Below, piece after piece: positions 30,200 through 41,683 of a stretch of 64,000 bases of DNA. A program made the position numbers and the translations under genes. This stretch comes from Zeimonas sediminis (GTDB lineage: Bacteria > Pseudomonadota > Gammaproteobacteria > Burkholderiales > Burkholderiaceae_E): positions 1,364,001 to 1,428,000 of the forward strand of contig NZ_JAMQYE010000001.1 in NCBI RefSeq assembly GCF_023721795.1, in the 5' to 3' direction. The notes beneath the pieces are model-generated. The model was given only the letters and a program-made list of their open reading frames with translations, was not told where the DNA came from and did not search any database. The number at the start of each line of letters is the position of its first letter. Position 1 is the stretch's first letter.

Positions 30200-32434
30200 G
30201 TGAAAAAGCGCTACATCGACATCCTCCAGGTGACCCACATTCGCGGTCCCGGCATGTGGACCTACACGCCCGTCCTCGAGGCGTTGATCGACATCGGCGA
30301 ACTGGAAGACTTTCCGTCGAACACCTTGCCCGGCTTCTACGAGCGGCTCTCGGACTGGCTGCCCGGCCTGATCGAGCACCGTTGCAGCTACGGCGTGCGC
30401 GGCGGCTTCCTGCGCCGCCTGCGCGAAGGCACCTGGGCCGGCCACATCCTCGAGCACGTCACCCTGGAGCTGCAGGCGCTGGCCGGCATGCCCGACGGCT
30501 TCGGCAAGGCGCGCGAGATTTCCGAGCGCGGCGTCTACAAGGTCGTGGTCACCTGCTGGCACGAGAAGGTCACGGTGCCGGCGCTGTACGCCGCCCGCGA
30601 CCTGATCATGGCGGCCATCGAGGACCGCCCCTTCGACGTCTCGGCCACGGTCGACAAGCTCAAGGACCTGGCCGACGACCATTGCCTCGGGCCCAGCACC
30701 GGCTGCATCGTCGAAGCCGCCCAGGAAGAGCGCAAGATCCCGGCGATCCGCCTGAACGACGGCAACCTGGTCCAGCTCGGCTACGGCTCGAGGCAGAAGC
30801 GGATCTGGACGGCCGAGACCGACCTGACCAGCGCGATCGCCGAAGGCATCTCCCGCGACAAGGACCTGACCAAGCAGCTGCTGCAGACGGTCGGCGTGCC
30901 GGTGCCCGAGGGCCGCCTGGTCGCCGATGCCGACGACGCCTGGGCCGCCGCCGAGGAAGTCGGCCTGCCGGTCGTGGTCAAGCCCTACGACGGCAACCAC
31001 GGCCGCGGCGTGTTCACGAACCTGATGACCCGCGAGCAGGTCGCGCGCGCCTTCGAGGTCGCGGCCGGCGAAGGCAGCGGCGTGATCGTCGAGCGCTTCG
31101 TGCTCGGCAACGAGCACCGGCTGCTGATCGTCGGCGGCAAGCTCGCGGCGGCAGCCCGCGGCGAGCTCGCCTGGGTCGTCGGCGACGGCGTCAACACGAT
31201 CGAGGCGCTGATCGAAAGCCAGCTGAACTCCGACCCGCGGCGGGGCCGCACCGAAGACGCGCCGCTCAACCCGGTGCGCATCGACTCGGCGGCCCGCATC
31301 GAGCTCGCCAACCAAGGCTTCGAGCCCGAGTCGGTGCCGCCGGCCGGCACCCGCGTGCTGATCCAGCGCAACGGCAACGTGGCGATCGACTGCACCGCGC
31401 AGGTCCATCCGTCGGTCGCGGCGGCCGCCTCGCTGGCGGCGCGCACCGTGGGGCTGGACATCGCCGGCGTCGACCTGGTCGCCGAGGACATCTCCCGGCC
31501 GCTGGCCGAGCAGGGCGGCGCGATCGTCGAGGTCAACGCCGGCCCGGGCCTGCTGATGCACCTGAAACCTGCCGAAGGCCAGGCGCAGCCGGTGGGCCGG
31601 GCGATCGCCGACCACCTGTTCCCCGAGGGGCAGACCGGCCGCATCCCGCTGATCGGCATCACCGGCCGGCGCGGCGCGACCGCGATCGCCCGGCTGGTCG
31701 AGCGCCTGCTGCGGCTGGCCGGCCATCGCACCGGCCTGGCCTGCGCCGAAGGCCTGTTCCTGGGCGATCGCCAGCTCGAGCAGCGCGACTGCACCGATTT
31801 CGAGTCCGGCCGCCGGCTGCTGGTCAACCGTGCGGTCGACGCCGCCGTGATCGAGCACACCGCGCGCACGATCGCCACCGAGGGCCTGTCCTACGATCGC
31901 TGCGCGGTCGGCGTCGTGACCAGCGTGGAACTGGCCGACGCCCTGCCCGAGCGCGACCTCCGCGAGCTCGACCAGGTCTACGACCTGCTGCGCAGCCAGG
32001 TCGACGTGGTGCTGGCCGACGGCGCCTCGGTGCTGAACGCGGCCGACCCGATGGTCGTGCGGATGGCTTCGCTCAGCGACGGCGAGGTGATCTTCTATGC
32101 CGCGAACCCGACGCTGCCGGCGATCGACGGCCACCGCGCCCGCGGCGGCCGCTCGGTCCACACGCGCGACGGCCTGATCGTGCTGGCCACCGGCAGCGAG
32201 GAGAGCATCCTGACCTCGCTCGCATCGGTGCCCGCCCTGCGCGAGCACGACGAGCCGCGCCGGCTGGAGGCCGTGCTGGCCGCGGTCGCCACCGCCTGGT
32301 CGCTGGGGCTGCCGGTCGAAATGCTTCGCGCGGCGCTCGAAACCCTCGAAGCCGACGCCTTCGGACGGACGGCCGAGCCGACGGCAGTCCTTGCCGACGA
32401 GCCCGCCGCCCACGCGAACCCGCTGCACGCCTGA
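30200..32434 (+). CDS. Cyanophycin synthetase-like protein with degenerate Mur-ligase P-loop
   Basis: 744 residues from GTG at 30200. The N-terminal cyanophycin synthetase domain (GPGMWTYTPVLEALIDIG; GGFLRRLREGTWAGHILEHV) and the ATP-grasp domain (LVQLGYGSRQKRI; VVVKPYDGNHGRGV; IVEVNAGPGLLMH) look complete. In the Mur-ligase part the ATP loop reads GITGRRGATAIA (about residue 485), lacking the Lys-Thr of GNNGKTTT, and the domain is about 120 residues shorter than in the next gene. The Asp-adding ATP-grasp chemistry may remain while the Mur-type step is probably lost. It resembles the second synthetase copy of paired proteobacterial cphA loci. The next gene follows after 22 bp. Confidence 0.85.
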   Translation: MKKRYIDILQVTHIRGPGMWTYTPVLEALIDIGELEDFPSNTLPGFYERLSDWLPGLIEHRCSYGVRGGFLRRLREGTWAGHILEHVTLELQALAGMPDGFGKAREISERGVYKVVVTCWHEKVTVPALYAARDLIMAAIEDRPFDVSATVDKLKDLADDHCLGPSTGCIVEAAQEERKIPAIRLNDGNLVQLGYGSRQKRIWTAETDLTSAIAEGISRDKDLTKQLLQTVGVPVPEGRLVADADDAWAAAEEVGLPVVVKPYDGNHGRGVFTNLMTREQVARAFEVAAGEGSGVIVERFVLGNEHRLLIVGGKLAAAARGELAWVVGDGVNTIEALIESQLNSDPRRGRTEDAPLNPVRIDSAARIELANQGFEPESVPPAGTRVLIQRNGNVAIDCTAQVHPSVAAAASLAARTVGLDIAGVDLVAEDISRPLAEQGGAIVEVNAGPGLLMHLKPAEGQAQPVGRAIADHLFPEGQTGRIPLIGITGRRGATAIARLVERLLRLAGHRTGLACAEGLFLGDRQLEQRDCTDFESGRRLLVNRAVDAAVIEHTARTIATEGLSYDRCAVGVVTSVELADALPERDLRELDQVYDLLRSQVDVVLADGASVLNAADPMVVRMASLSDGEVIFYAANPTLPAIDGHRARGGRSVHTRDGLIVLATGSEESILTSLASVPALREHDEPRRLEAVLAAVATAWSLGLPVEMLRAALETLEADAFGRTAEPTAVLADEPAAHANPLHA

Positions 32435-32456
32435 CCCCCCGGGAACCGACACCGCA

Positions 32457-35063
32457 ATGAAGCTGACCCGTATCCGCGCGCTGCGCGGGCCCAATCTCTG
32501 GAGCCGTCGAACCTCGATCGAGGCGATCGTCGAATGCGAGCCGGGCGAGCGCTCGCTCGCGTCGATCCCCGGCTTCGCGGATCGGCTCGCGGCACGGTTC
32601 CCTGCCCTCGGCCCGATCGGCGGCAGCGCCGGCGCGGGAGCCGCCCCGGCCGGCCCCGCCTCGCTCGCCCATGCGCTCGAGGCCTGCGCGCTCGCGCTGC
32701 AGAGCCGGGCCGGCTGCCCGGTGGCTTTCAGCCGCACCGTGGCCACGAACGAGGCCGGCGTCTACCAGGTGGTCGTCGAGTACACCGAGGAAGCGGTCGG
32801 CCGGCTCGCGATGTCGCTGGCCCAGGAACTGTGCGAGGCCGCGCGCGACGATGCGCCGTTCGACACGGCGGCGGCGCTGGGCCGGCTGGCCGAGCTCGAC
32901 GAGGACGAGCGTCTCGGCCCGAGCACCGGCTCGATCGTCGACGCGGCAGTGGCCCGCGGCATACCGTACCGGCGGCTCACCTCCGGCAGCCTTGTGCAGT
33001 TCGGCTGGGGCAGCCGCCAGCGCCGGATCCAGGCCGCCGAGATCGACCGCACCAGCGCGATCGCCGAGTCGATCGCCCAGGACAAGGACCTGACCAAGGC
33101 CCTGTTGCACGGCGCCGGCATCCCGGTGCCGCTCGGCCGCCCGGTCGAGGACGCCGAGGACGCCTGGAGGGCCGCCTGCGAGATCGGCACGCCGGTCGTC
33201 GTCAAGCCGCGCCACGGCAACCAGGGCAAGGGCGTGGCGGTCGACGTCAGCTCCCGCGAGCAGGTGCTGGCGGCCTATGCGGCCGCACGCGAGCACGGCT
33301 CCGAGATCCTGGTCGAGAAGTACCTGCCCGGCCAGGACTTCCGGCTTCTCGTGGTCGGCGACAGGCTCGTCGCGGCGGCCCGCCGCGATCCGCCGCTGGT
33401 CGTGGGCGACGGCGTCAGCACGATCCGCCAGCTGGTCGACCAGGTGAACACCGACCCGCGTCGCGGCGACGGCCACGCCACCCCGCTGACCCGCATCCGG
33501 CTCGACGACATCGCGCTGGCCCGGCTGGCCACCCAGCACTACACGCCCGAGTCGGTCCCGGCCAGGGGCGAGCGCGTGGTCCTGCGCAACAACGCCAACC
33601 TGAGCACCGGCGGCAGCGCGACCGACGTGACCGACGAGGTCCACCCCGAGCTCGCGGCGCGAGTCGTCGCTGCCGCGCAGACCGTGGGGCTGGACATCTG
33701 CGGCGTCGACGTCGTCTGCACCACGGTTCGCGAGCCGCTCGAGGCCCAGGGCGGCGGCATCGTCGAGGTCAACGCGGCGCCGGGCCTGCGCATGCACCTG
33801 ACGCCGTCCTTCGGCAAGGGCCGCGCGGTCGGCGAGGCGGTCATCGACACGATGTTCGCCGCCGGCGACGACGGCCGCATCCCGATCGTCGCGGTCACCG
33901 GCAACAACGGCAAGACCACCACGGTGCGGCTGCTCGCCCATATCGCGGGCGGCACCGGCAAGCGGGTCGGCATGACCAACTCCGACGGCGTCTACGTGGC
34001 CGGCGAGCGCATCGACACCGGCGACTGCAGCGGCCCGCGCAGCGCGCGCAGCGTGCTGATGCATCCCGACGCGGACTTCGCGGTGCTGGAAACCGCGCGC
34101 GGCGGCATCCTGCGCGAGGGCCTGGCCTTCGACCGTTGCGACGTCGCGGTGGTCACCAATCTGGGGATCGGCGACCACCTGGGCATGAACTACATCAGCA
34201 CCGTCGACGAGCTCGCGACGGTCAAGCGGGTCATCGTCGAGAACGTGGCGCCGCACGGCACTGCGGTGCTCAACGCCGCCGACCCGGTCGTCGCGAAAAT
34301 GGCCGGCTACTGCCCGGGCTCGGTGACCTTCTTCGCGGTCGACCCCGCGCAGCCGGTGCTGGCCTCGCACCGCGCCGCGGGCAAGCGTGTCGTGTTCGTC
34401 GAGCGCGGCCACCTGGTCGCTGCCGAAGGCGACGCCATCGTCCGCCGAATTCCGCTCGCCGACGTGCCGCTGACCCGCAACGGGACGATTCCCTTCCAGG
34501 TCGAGAACGCGATGGCGGCGATGGCCGGTGCGTGGGGGGTCGGGCTGGAGTGGGACGCGATCGCGGCCGGGCTGCGCAGCTTCGTCAACGACGCGCGCAC
34601 CGCACCCGGCCGCTTCAACGTGTACGACCACAACGGCGCCACGGTGATCGCCGACTACGGCCACAATCCGGACGCGATCGAGGCGCTGGTGCGTGCGGTC
34701 GAGGCAATGCCCGCGAAGCGGCGGCACGTGGTGATCAGCGGCGCAGGCGACCGGCGCGACGAAGACCTGAGGCGCCAGACGCAGATCCTCGGCAGCAGCT
34801 TCGACGCGGTCGTCCTCTACGAGGACGCCTGCCAGCGCGGCCGCGCCGAAGGCGAGGTGCTGGCGCTGTTGCGCGAGGGCCTGGCGGGCGCCAGCCGCAC
34901 GCGCGAGGTCGACGAGATCCGCGGAGAGTTCCTCGCGATCGACACCGCGCTGGCCAGGCTGCAGCCGGGCGACCTCTGCCTCGTGCTGGTCGACCAGGTC
35001 GAGGAAGCGCTCGCGCACCTCGAGCAGCGGATCGCCGAGCAGCGGGTGGCGCAGGCGGCCTGA
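32457..35063 (+). CDS. cphA: Cyanophycin synthetase CphA
   Basis: 868 residues, the normal length of CphA1. Makes multi-L-arginyl-poly-L-aspartate, a nitrogen reserve, from Asp, Arg and ATP. N-terminal domain; ATP-grasp domain (QFGWGSRQRRI; VVVKPRHGNQGKGV; VEVNAAPGLRMH) and Mur-ligase domain with intact ATP loop VTGNNGKTTTVR (about residue 479), ETARGGILREG and the C-terminal DYGHNPDAIEAL. No cyanophycinase (cphB) or isoaspartyl dipeptidase is present in the window. Confidence 0.95.
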   Translation: MKLTRIRALRGPNLWSRRTSIEAIVECEPGERSLASIPGFADRLAARFPALGPIGGSAGAGAAPAGPASLAHALEACALALQSRAGCPVAFSRTVATNEAGVYQVVVEYTEEAVGRLAMSLAQELCEAARDDAPFDTAAALGRLAELDEDERLGPSTGSIVDAAVARGIPYRRLTSGSLVQFGWGSRQRRIQAAEIDRTSAIAESIAQDKDLTKALLHGAGIPVPLGRPVEDAEDAWRAACEIGTPVVVKPRHGNQGKGVAVDVSSREQVLAAYAAAREHGSEILVEKYLPGQDFRLLVVGDRLVAAARRDPPLVVGDGVSTIRQLVDQVNTDPRRGDGHATPLTRIRLDDIALARLATQHYTPESVPARGERVVLRNNANLSTGGSATDVTDEVHPELAARVVAAAQTVGLDICGVDVVCTTVREPLEAQGGGIVEVNAAPGLRMHLTPSFGKGRAVGEAVIDTMFAAGDDGRIPIVAVTGNNGKTTTVRLLAHIAGGTGKRVGMTNSDGVYVAGERIDTGDCSGPRSARSVLMHPDADFAVLETARGGILREGLAFDRCDVAVVTNLGIGDHLGMNYISTVDELATVKRVIVENVAPHGTAVLNAADPVVAKMAGYCPGSVTFFAVDPAQPVLASHRAAGKRVVFVERGHLVAAEGDAIVRRIPLADVPLTRNGTIPFQVENAMAAMAGAWGVGLEWDAIAAGLRSFVNDARTAPGRFNVYDHNGATVIADYGHNPDAIEALVRAVEAMPAKRRHVVISGAGDRRDEDLRRQTQILGSSFDAVVLYEDACQRGRAEGEVLALLREGLAGASRTREVDEIRGEFLAIDTALARLQPGDLCLVLVDQVEEALAHLEQRIAEQRVAQAA

Positions 35064-35195
35064 CGCAGTTCGCCGCGCGGCCTGCACGGTTCGCGCGGCG
35101 CGTCAACCCCGGCAGAGGCAGTTCGCACCGCTCGCTTCCGCCGCCTTTTCGCGGCCCTTTCCTGGCCCTTCGCCGCGCCGGGGTATCCTCCGCAC

Positions 35196-35573
35196 ATGCC
35201 CGAATCCCGCTCGCCGCACAAGGGCACGACCGGCCTTCGCCGCGTGCTGAACGCCGCCCGCCACTCCGCCGACGGGCTCGGCGCCGCCTGGCGCCACGAG
35301 GCCGCGTTCCGGCAGGAAGCGCTGCTGGCCGCGGTGCTGGTGCCGCTGGCGCTGCTGCTCGACGTCACGGCGATCGGCAAGGCGCTGATGATCGGCAGCG
35401 TGCTGCTGGTGCTGATCGTCGAGTTGCTGAACTCGGGCATCGAGGCCGCGATCGACCGGATCTCGGAAGAAATCCACCCGCTCGCCAAGCGGGCCAAGGA
35501 CCTCGGAAGCGCCGCCGTGATGCTCGCACTGGCGAACGTGGCCGTCGTCTGGGCGCTGGTGCTGCTCGGCTGA
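35196..35573 (+). CDS. dgkA: Diacylglycerol kinase DgkA
   Basis: 125 residues, three membrane helices. Family motif RRVLNAARHSADGLGAAWRHEAAFRQE at the N-terminus (positions 15-41), catalytic ELLNSGIEAAID and the E-x-H-P-L-A-K-R-A-K-D stretch. Phosphorylates diacylglycerol in the inner membrane for lipid recycling. Confidence 0.93.
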   Translation: MPESRSPHKGTTGLRRVLNAARHSADGLGAAWRHEAAFRQEALLAAVLVPLALLLDVTAIGKALMIGSVLLVLIVELLNSGIEAAIDRISEEIHPLAKRAKDLGSAAVMLALANVAVVWALVLLG

Positions 35574-35595
35574 ACGCCCCGGCCGGGGGGCTTGC

Positions 35596-36603
35596 TCAGG
35601 CCTCGTCGCGCGGGCCTTCCGACTGCAGGGCCAGCAGGCTCTCGCGCGCGCTTCGGTAACCGATCCCGATGATCTCGCTGGCCTGGTCGAACTCCAGGAA
35701 TCGCACCGCGCCCAGCGGCGGCTGGATCAGGATCTCGGGTCGCTCGAGCAGAAGCGAGCACTGGGTGACCCGCGCCTGCATGATGTACATGGACGCGAGC
35801 ATCACGTCGACGATGCCCGGCAGCGGTTCGCGCTCCAGCCATTCGCGGAACTGGATCAGCATCGGGTGCTCCAGCGGCTGCAGGCTCTCGAGCACGCGGG
35901 TGACCGCCTGAGCGAGCGGCTTGCCGTTGTCGGTGGCGGGTCGGGTCAGCCGATTCGTCACGATGTCGTGGTTCAGGTCGACCGCGATCACAACCTCGGC
36001 GCCCATCGCACGGACCGCGCTGACCGGCACAGGATTCACCAACCCGCCGTCGGCGAGCACACGGCCGTTGCAGCGCACCGGCGTGAACACGCCCGGGACC
36101 GCGATGCTCGCGCGCACCGCCTCGACCAGGTTGCCCGAATCGATCCCGACCTCCTCGCCGGTCGAGAGGTCGGTGGCCACGGCCCGGAACGGCATCGGCA
36201 GCGATTCGATGCCGGGTTCCGGCACGTGTCGCCGGACGAACTCGCCGATCTTATGGCCGTCGATCAGGCCCGAGCGCGGGAACACCGGGTCGACCAGCGA
36301 CACGATTCCCTGCCAGTCCATCCCGAGGAACTCCTTCTCGAGCGCGTCGAGCTTGCCGGCCGCGAACAGCGCGCCGACGAAGGCGCCCATGCTGGTCCCG
36401 GCGACCAGATCGATCCGGACCCCGGCCTCGACCAGCGCGCGCAGCACGCCGATGTGCGCGAGACCGCGCGCCGAACCGCTGCCGAGCGCGAGGCCGACCC
36501 GCTTGCCGCGCAGCCTCGCCGAGAGATCGCCGCACGCGGTCGCGACCTCGCGAGGCTGGGGGGCCGGGCCGGCCGGCGCCGGTCCTCGGAGCGGCTCGTT
36601 CAT
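35596..36603 (-). CDS. Patatin-like phospholipase (RssA-type)
   Basis: 335 residues. Oxyanion loop GSGSARG (41-47), nucleophile S71 in GTSMG and catalytic Asp in ADGGLVNP (about 189). No signal peptide or membrane helix, so cytoplasmic like E. coli RssA. Substrate unknown. Convergent with dgkA across 22 bp and divergent from the HlyD-type gene. Confidence 0.88.
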   Translation of the reverse strand: MNEPLRGPAPAGPAPQPREVATACGDLSARLRGKRVGLALGSGSARGLAHIGVLRALVEAGVRIDLVAGTSMGAFVGALFAAGKLDALEKEFLGMDWQGIVSLVDPVFPRSGLIDGHKIGEFVRRHVPEPGIESLPMPFRAVATDLSTGEEVGIDSGNLVEAVRASIAVPGVFTPVRCNGRVLADGGLVNPVPVSAVRAMGAEVVIAVDLNHDIVTNRLTRPATDNGKPLAQAVTRVLESLQPLEHPMLIQFREWLEREPLPGIVDVMLASMYIMQARVTQCSLLLERPEILIQPPLGAVRFLEFDQASEIIGIGYRSARESLLALQSEGPRDEA

Positions 36604-36696
36604 CGGGTTCTGGGATCGCGGAAGGAGATGCCTTCATTCTAGTCCCGCCTGCGCTAGCGCAATCCCGCGCCTTCGCGTGGCTGGCATGATTGCGGG

Positions 36697-37792
36697 GTGA
36701 GCACGGAACGCAACACGAAGAAGAGCCGTCGCACGGGCCTGCGCGCCATCGCCGCAGCGCTGCTGCTGGCCGTCGCCGCGGCGGCCGGCTGGTGGTGGCG
36801 CAGCCAGCCGCCGCCGCCGCCCGACTGGCTCGTGAGCGGCAACGGCCGGATCGAGGCCACCGAGATCGACGTCGCCACCCGGAACTCCGGCAGGGTCCGC
36901 GAGGTCCTGGTGCAGGAGGGCGACTTCGTCGAGGCCGGTCAGGTGCTCGCCCGGATGGACACGCAAGCCCTCGAGGCCGAGCTCGCGGCGGCCCAGGCAC
37001 AGTTGCGCCGCGCCGAAAGCGCGAAGGCCACCGCGCGGTCGGTCATCGCGCAGCGCGAGAGCGGGATCGAGCAGGCCGACGCGCTGCTCGCGCAGCGCCG
37101 CAGCGAGCTCGCGCTCGCCGAGCGCTCGCTGCAACGCTCTCGCGAGCTGGTCGAGCGCGGTTTCCTGTCGCCGTCCAGGCTCGACGCGGACAATGCCGCG
37201 GTCCAGGGCGCCCGGGCCGGGGTGGCGGCAGCCCAGGCGCAGCTCCAGGAGGCCCGCGCCGCGGTGTCGGTGGCCCGGATGCAGGGGATCGAGTCGGACT
37301 CGACGATCGAAGCCGCCGCCGCCGCGGTGGCCAGGCTGCGAACCGAGATCGCCGACGCCGAGCTCGAGGCCCCGCGCGGCGGCAGGGTCCAGTACCGGCT
37401 CGCCCAGCCGGGCGAGGTGCTCGCCGGCGGCGGCAAGGTGTTGTCGCTGATCGACCTGGACGACGTCTACATGACGATCTTCGTGCCGGAGGTGCTCGCG
37501 GGCCGCGTGGCGATCGGGTCGCCCGCGCGGATCGTGCTCGACACGGCGCCGGGATTCCCGATTCCCGCGAGCGTGAACTTCGTCGCGAGCGAGGCGCAAT
37601 TCACCCCGAAGACCGTCGAAACGCAGGCCGAGCGACAGAAGCTGATGTTCCGGGTCAAGGTGCGGATCGACCGCGAGCTGCTGCGCAAGTACCGCACGCA
37701 GGTCAAGACCGGCCTGCCCGGCGTGGCCTGGGTCAGGCTCGGCAACGTGGACGAGCCCTGGCCGGACTTCCTCAGGAATCCGGCGCTCGACG

Positions 37793-37803
<11 letters not shown>
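36697..37803 (+). CDS. HlyD-family membrane fusion protein (YhiI-like)
   Basis: 368 residues from GTG at 36697. N-terminal membrane anchor (about 15-33), biotinyl-lipoyl halves ([37 protein letters not shown]) flanking a long Ala/Arg/Gln-rich coiled coil (about 95-200), then a beta-barrel domain. It bridges an inner-membrane ABC transporter to an outer-membrane channel. The 3' end overlaps the ABC gene by 11 bp. Confidence 0.9.
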
Positions 37804-40531
<2,728 letters not shown>

Positions 40532-40555
40532 CGGGCCGGCAACGAGGCGGAAGCG

Positions 40556-41683
40556 ATGAACGGCGCCACCAACGTCCTGCACCTCGGGGTCAAGGAGCTG
40601 CGCAGCCTGATGCGCGACCGGATCCTGCTGACGCTGGTGGTCTATGCGTTCACGCTGAACCTGCTGGCGATCGGCAACAGCGTGATCGAGACGCTGAACA
40701 ACGCGCCGATCGCGATCGTCGACGAGGACCGCTCGCAACTGTCGGCGCGGATCGGTGAGGCCTTCTTCCCGCCCCACTTCAAGCGACCCGAGTCGATCTC
40801 GCTGGCCGAGGTGGACCCGGGCCTCGACTCCGCGCGCTTCACCTTCGCGCTGATCGTGCCGCCCGGCTTCGAGCGCGACCTGATGGCCGGGCGCAATCCG
40901 GCGATCCAGCTCAACGTCGACGCGACCCAGATGACGCAGGCCTGGCTGGGCGCCGGCTACATCCAGACGATCGTGATGGACGAGGTCGGCGAGCACCTGA
41001 AGCGCCACGGCCATGCCGCGTCGGCGCCGCCGCCGGTCGAACTCGCGGTGCGAGTGCGCTTCAACCCGGCGCTGGTCAAGTCGTGGTTCATGGTGATGAA
41101 CGAGCTGATCGGCAACGTGACGATGCTGTCGATCATCCTGACCGGCGCCGCGCTGATCCGCGAGCGCGAGCGCGGCACGATCGAGCACCTGCTGGCGATG
41201 CCGCTGACGCCCTTCCAGATCATGCTGGCGAAGGTCTGGTCGATGGCGCTGGTCGTGCTGGCGTGCTCGGGCTTCGGACTGACCGCGGTGATCGGCGGCG
41301 TGCTCGGCGTGCCGGCGGCGGGGTCGGTGCCCCTTTTCATGGCGGGCACCGCGCTGCACCTGTTCGCGACCACCTCGATGGGCATCTTCATGGGCACGGT
41401 GGCGCGCTCGATGCCGCAGCTCGGCCTGCTGGTGATCCTGGTGCTGCTGCCGCTCGAGCTGCTGTCGGGCGGCATGACGCCGCGCGAGAGCATGCCCGAC
41501 ATCGTGCGCACGGTGATGCTGGCCGCGCCCACCACGCACTTCACCAGCCTGGGGCAGGCAATCCTGTTCCGCGGCGCCGGCTTCGACGTGGTCTGGCCGG
41601 AGTTCGCGGCGATCGCGGTGATCGGCGCCGCCTTCTTCGCGGCCACGCTGGCGCGGTTCAGGCGGGCGGAGTTCTCGGGGTAG
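40556..41683 (+). CDS. ABC-2 type permease (YhhJ-like)
   Basis: 375 residues. One N-terminal helix, a periplasmic domain of about 130 residues and five C-terminal helices; conserved RERERGTIEHLLAMPLTP loop. It lies 24 bp after the fused ABC gene as the third component of the exporter. Its last 26 bases overlap the convergent mechanosensitive channel gene. Confidence 0.9.
   Translation: MNGATNVLHLGVKELRSLMRDRILLTLVVYAFTLNLLAIGNSVIETLNNAPIAIVDEDRSQLSARIGEAFFPPHFKRPESISLAEVDPGLDSARFTFALIVPPGFERDLMAGRNPAIQLNVDATQMTQAWLGAGYIQTIVMDEVGEHLKRHGHAASAPPPVELAVRVRFNPALVKSWFMVMNELIGNVTMLSIILTGAALIRERERGTIEHLLAMPLTPFQIMLAKVWSMALVVLACSGFGLTAVIGGVLGVPAAGSVPLFMAGTALHLFATTSMGIFMGTVARSMPQLGLLVILVLLPLELLSGGMTPRESMPDIVRTVMLAAPTTHFTSLGQAILFRGAGFDVVWPEFAAIAVIGAAFFAATLARFRRAEFSG

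Noticed and set aside
27176-32746. Open frame of 1856 codons on the minus strand, antisense to the cyanophycin synthetase genes
   Set aside because: It joins the true DUF1854 frame to sequence antisense to cphA; composition is Asp/Arg/His-rich shadow sequence, and both plus-strand synthetases have full domain matches.
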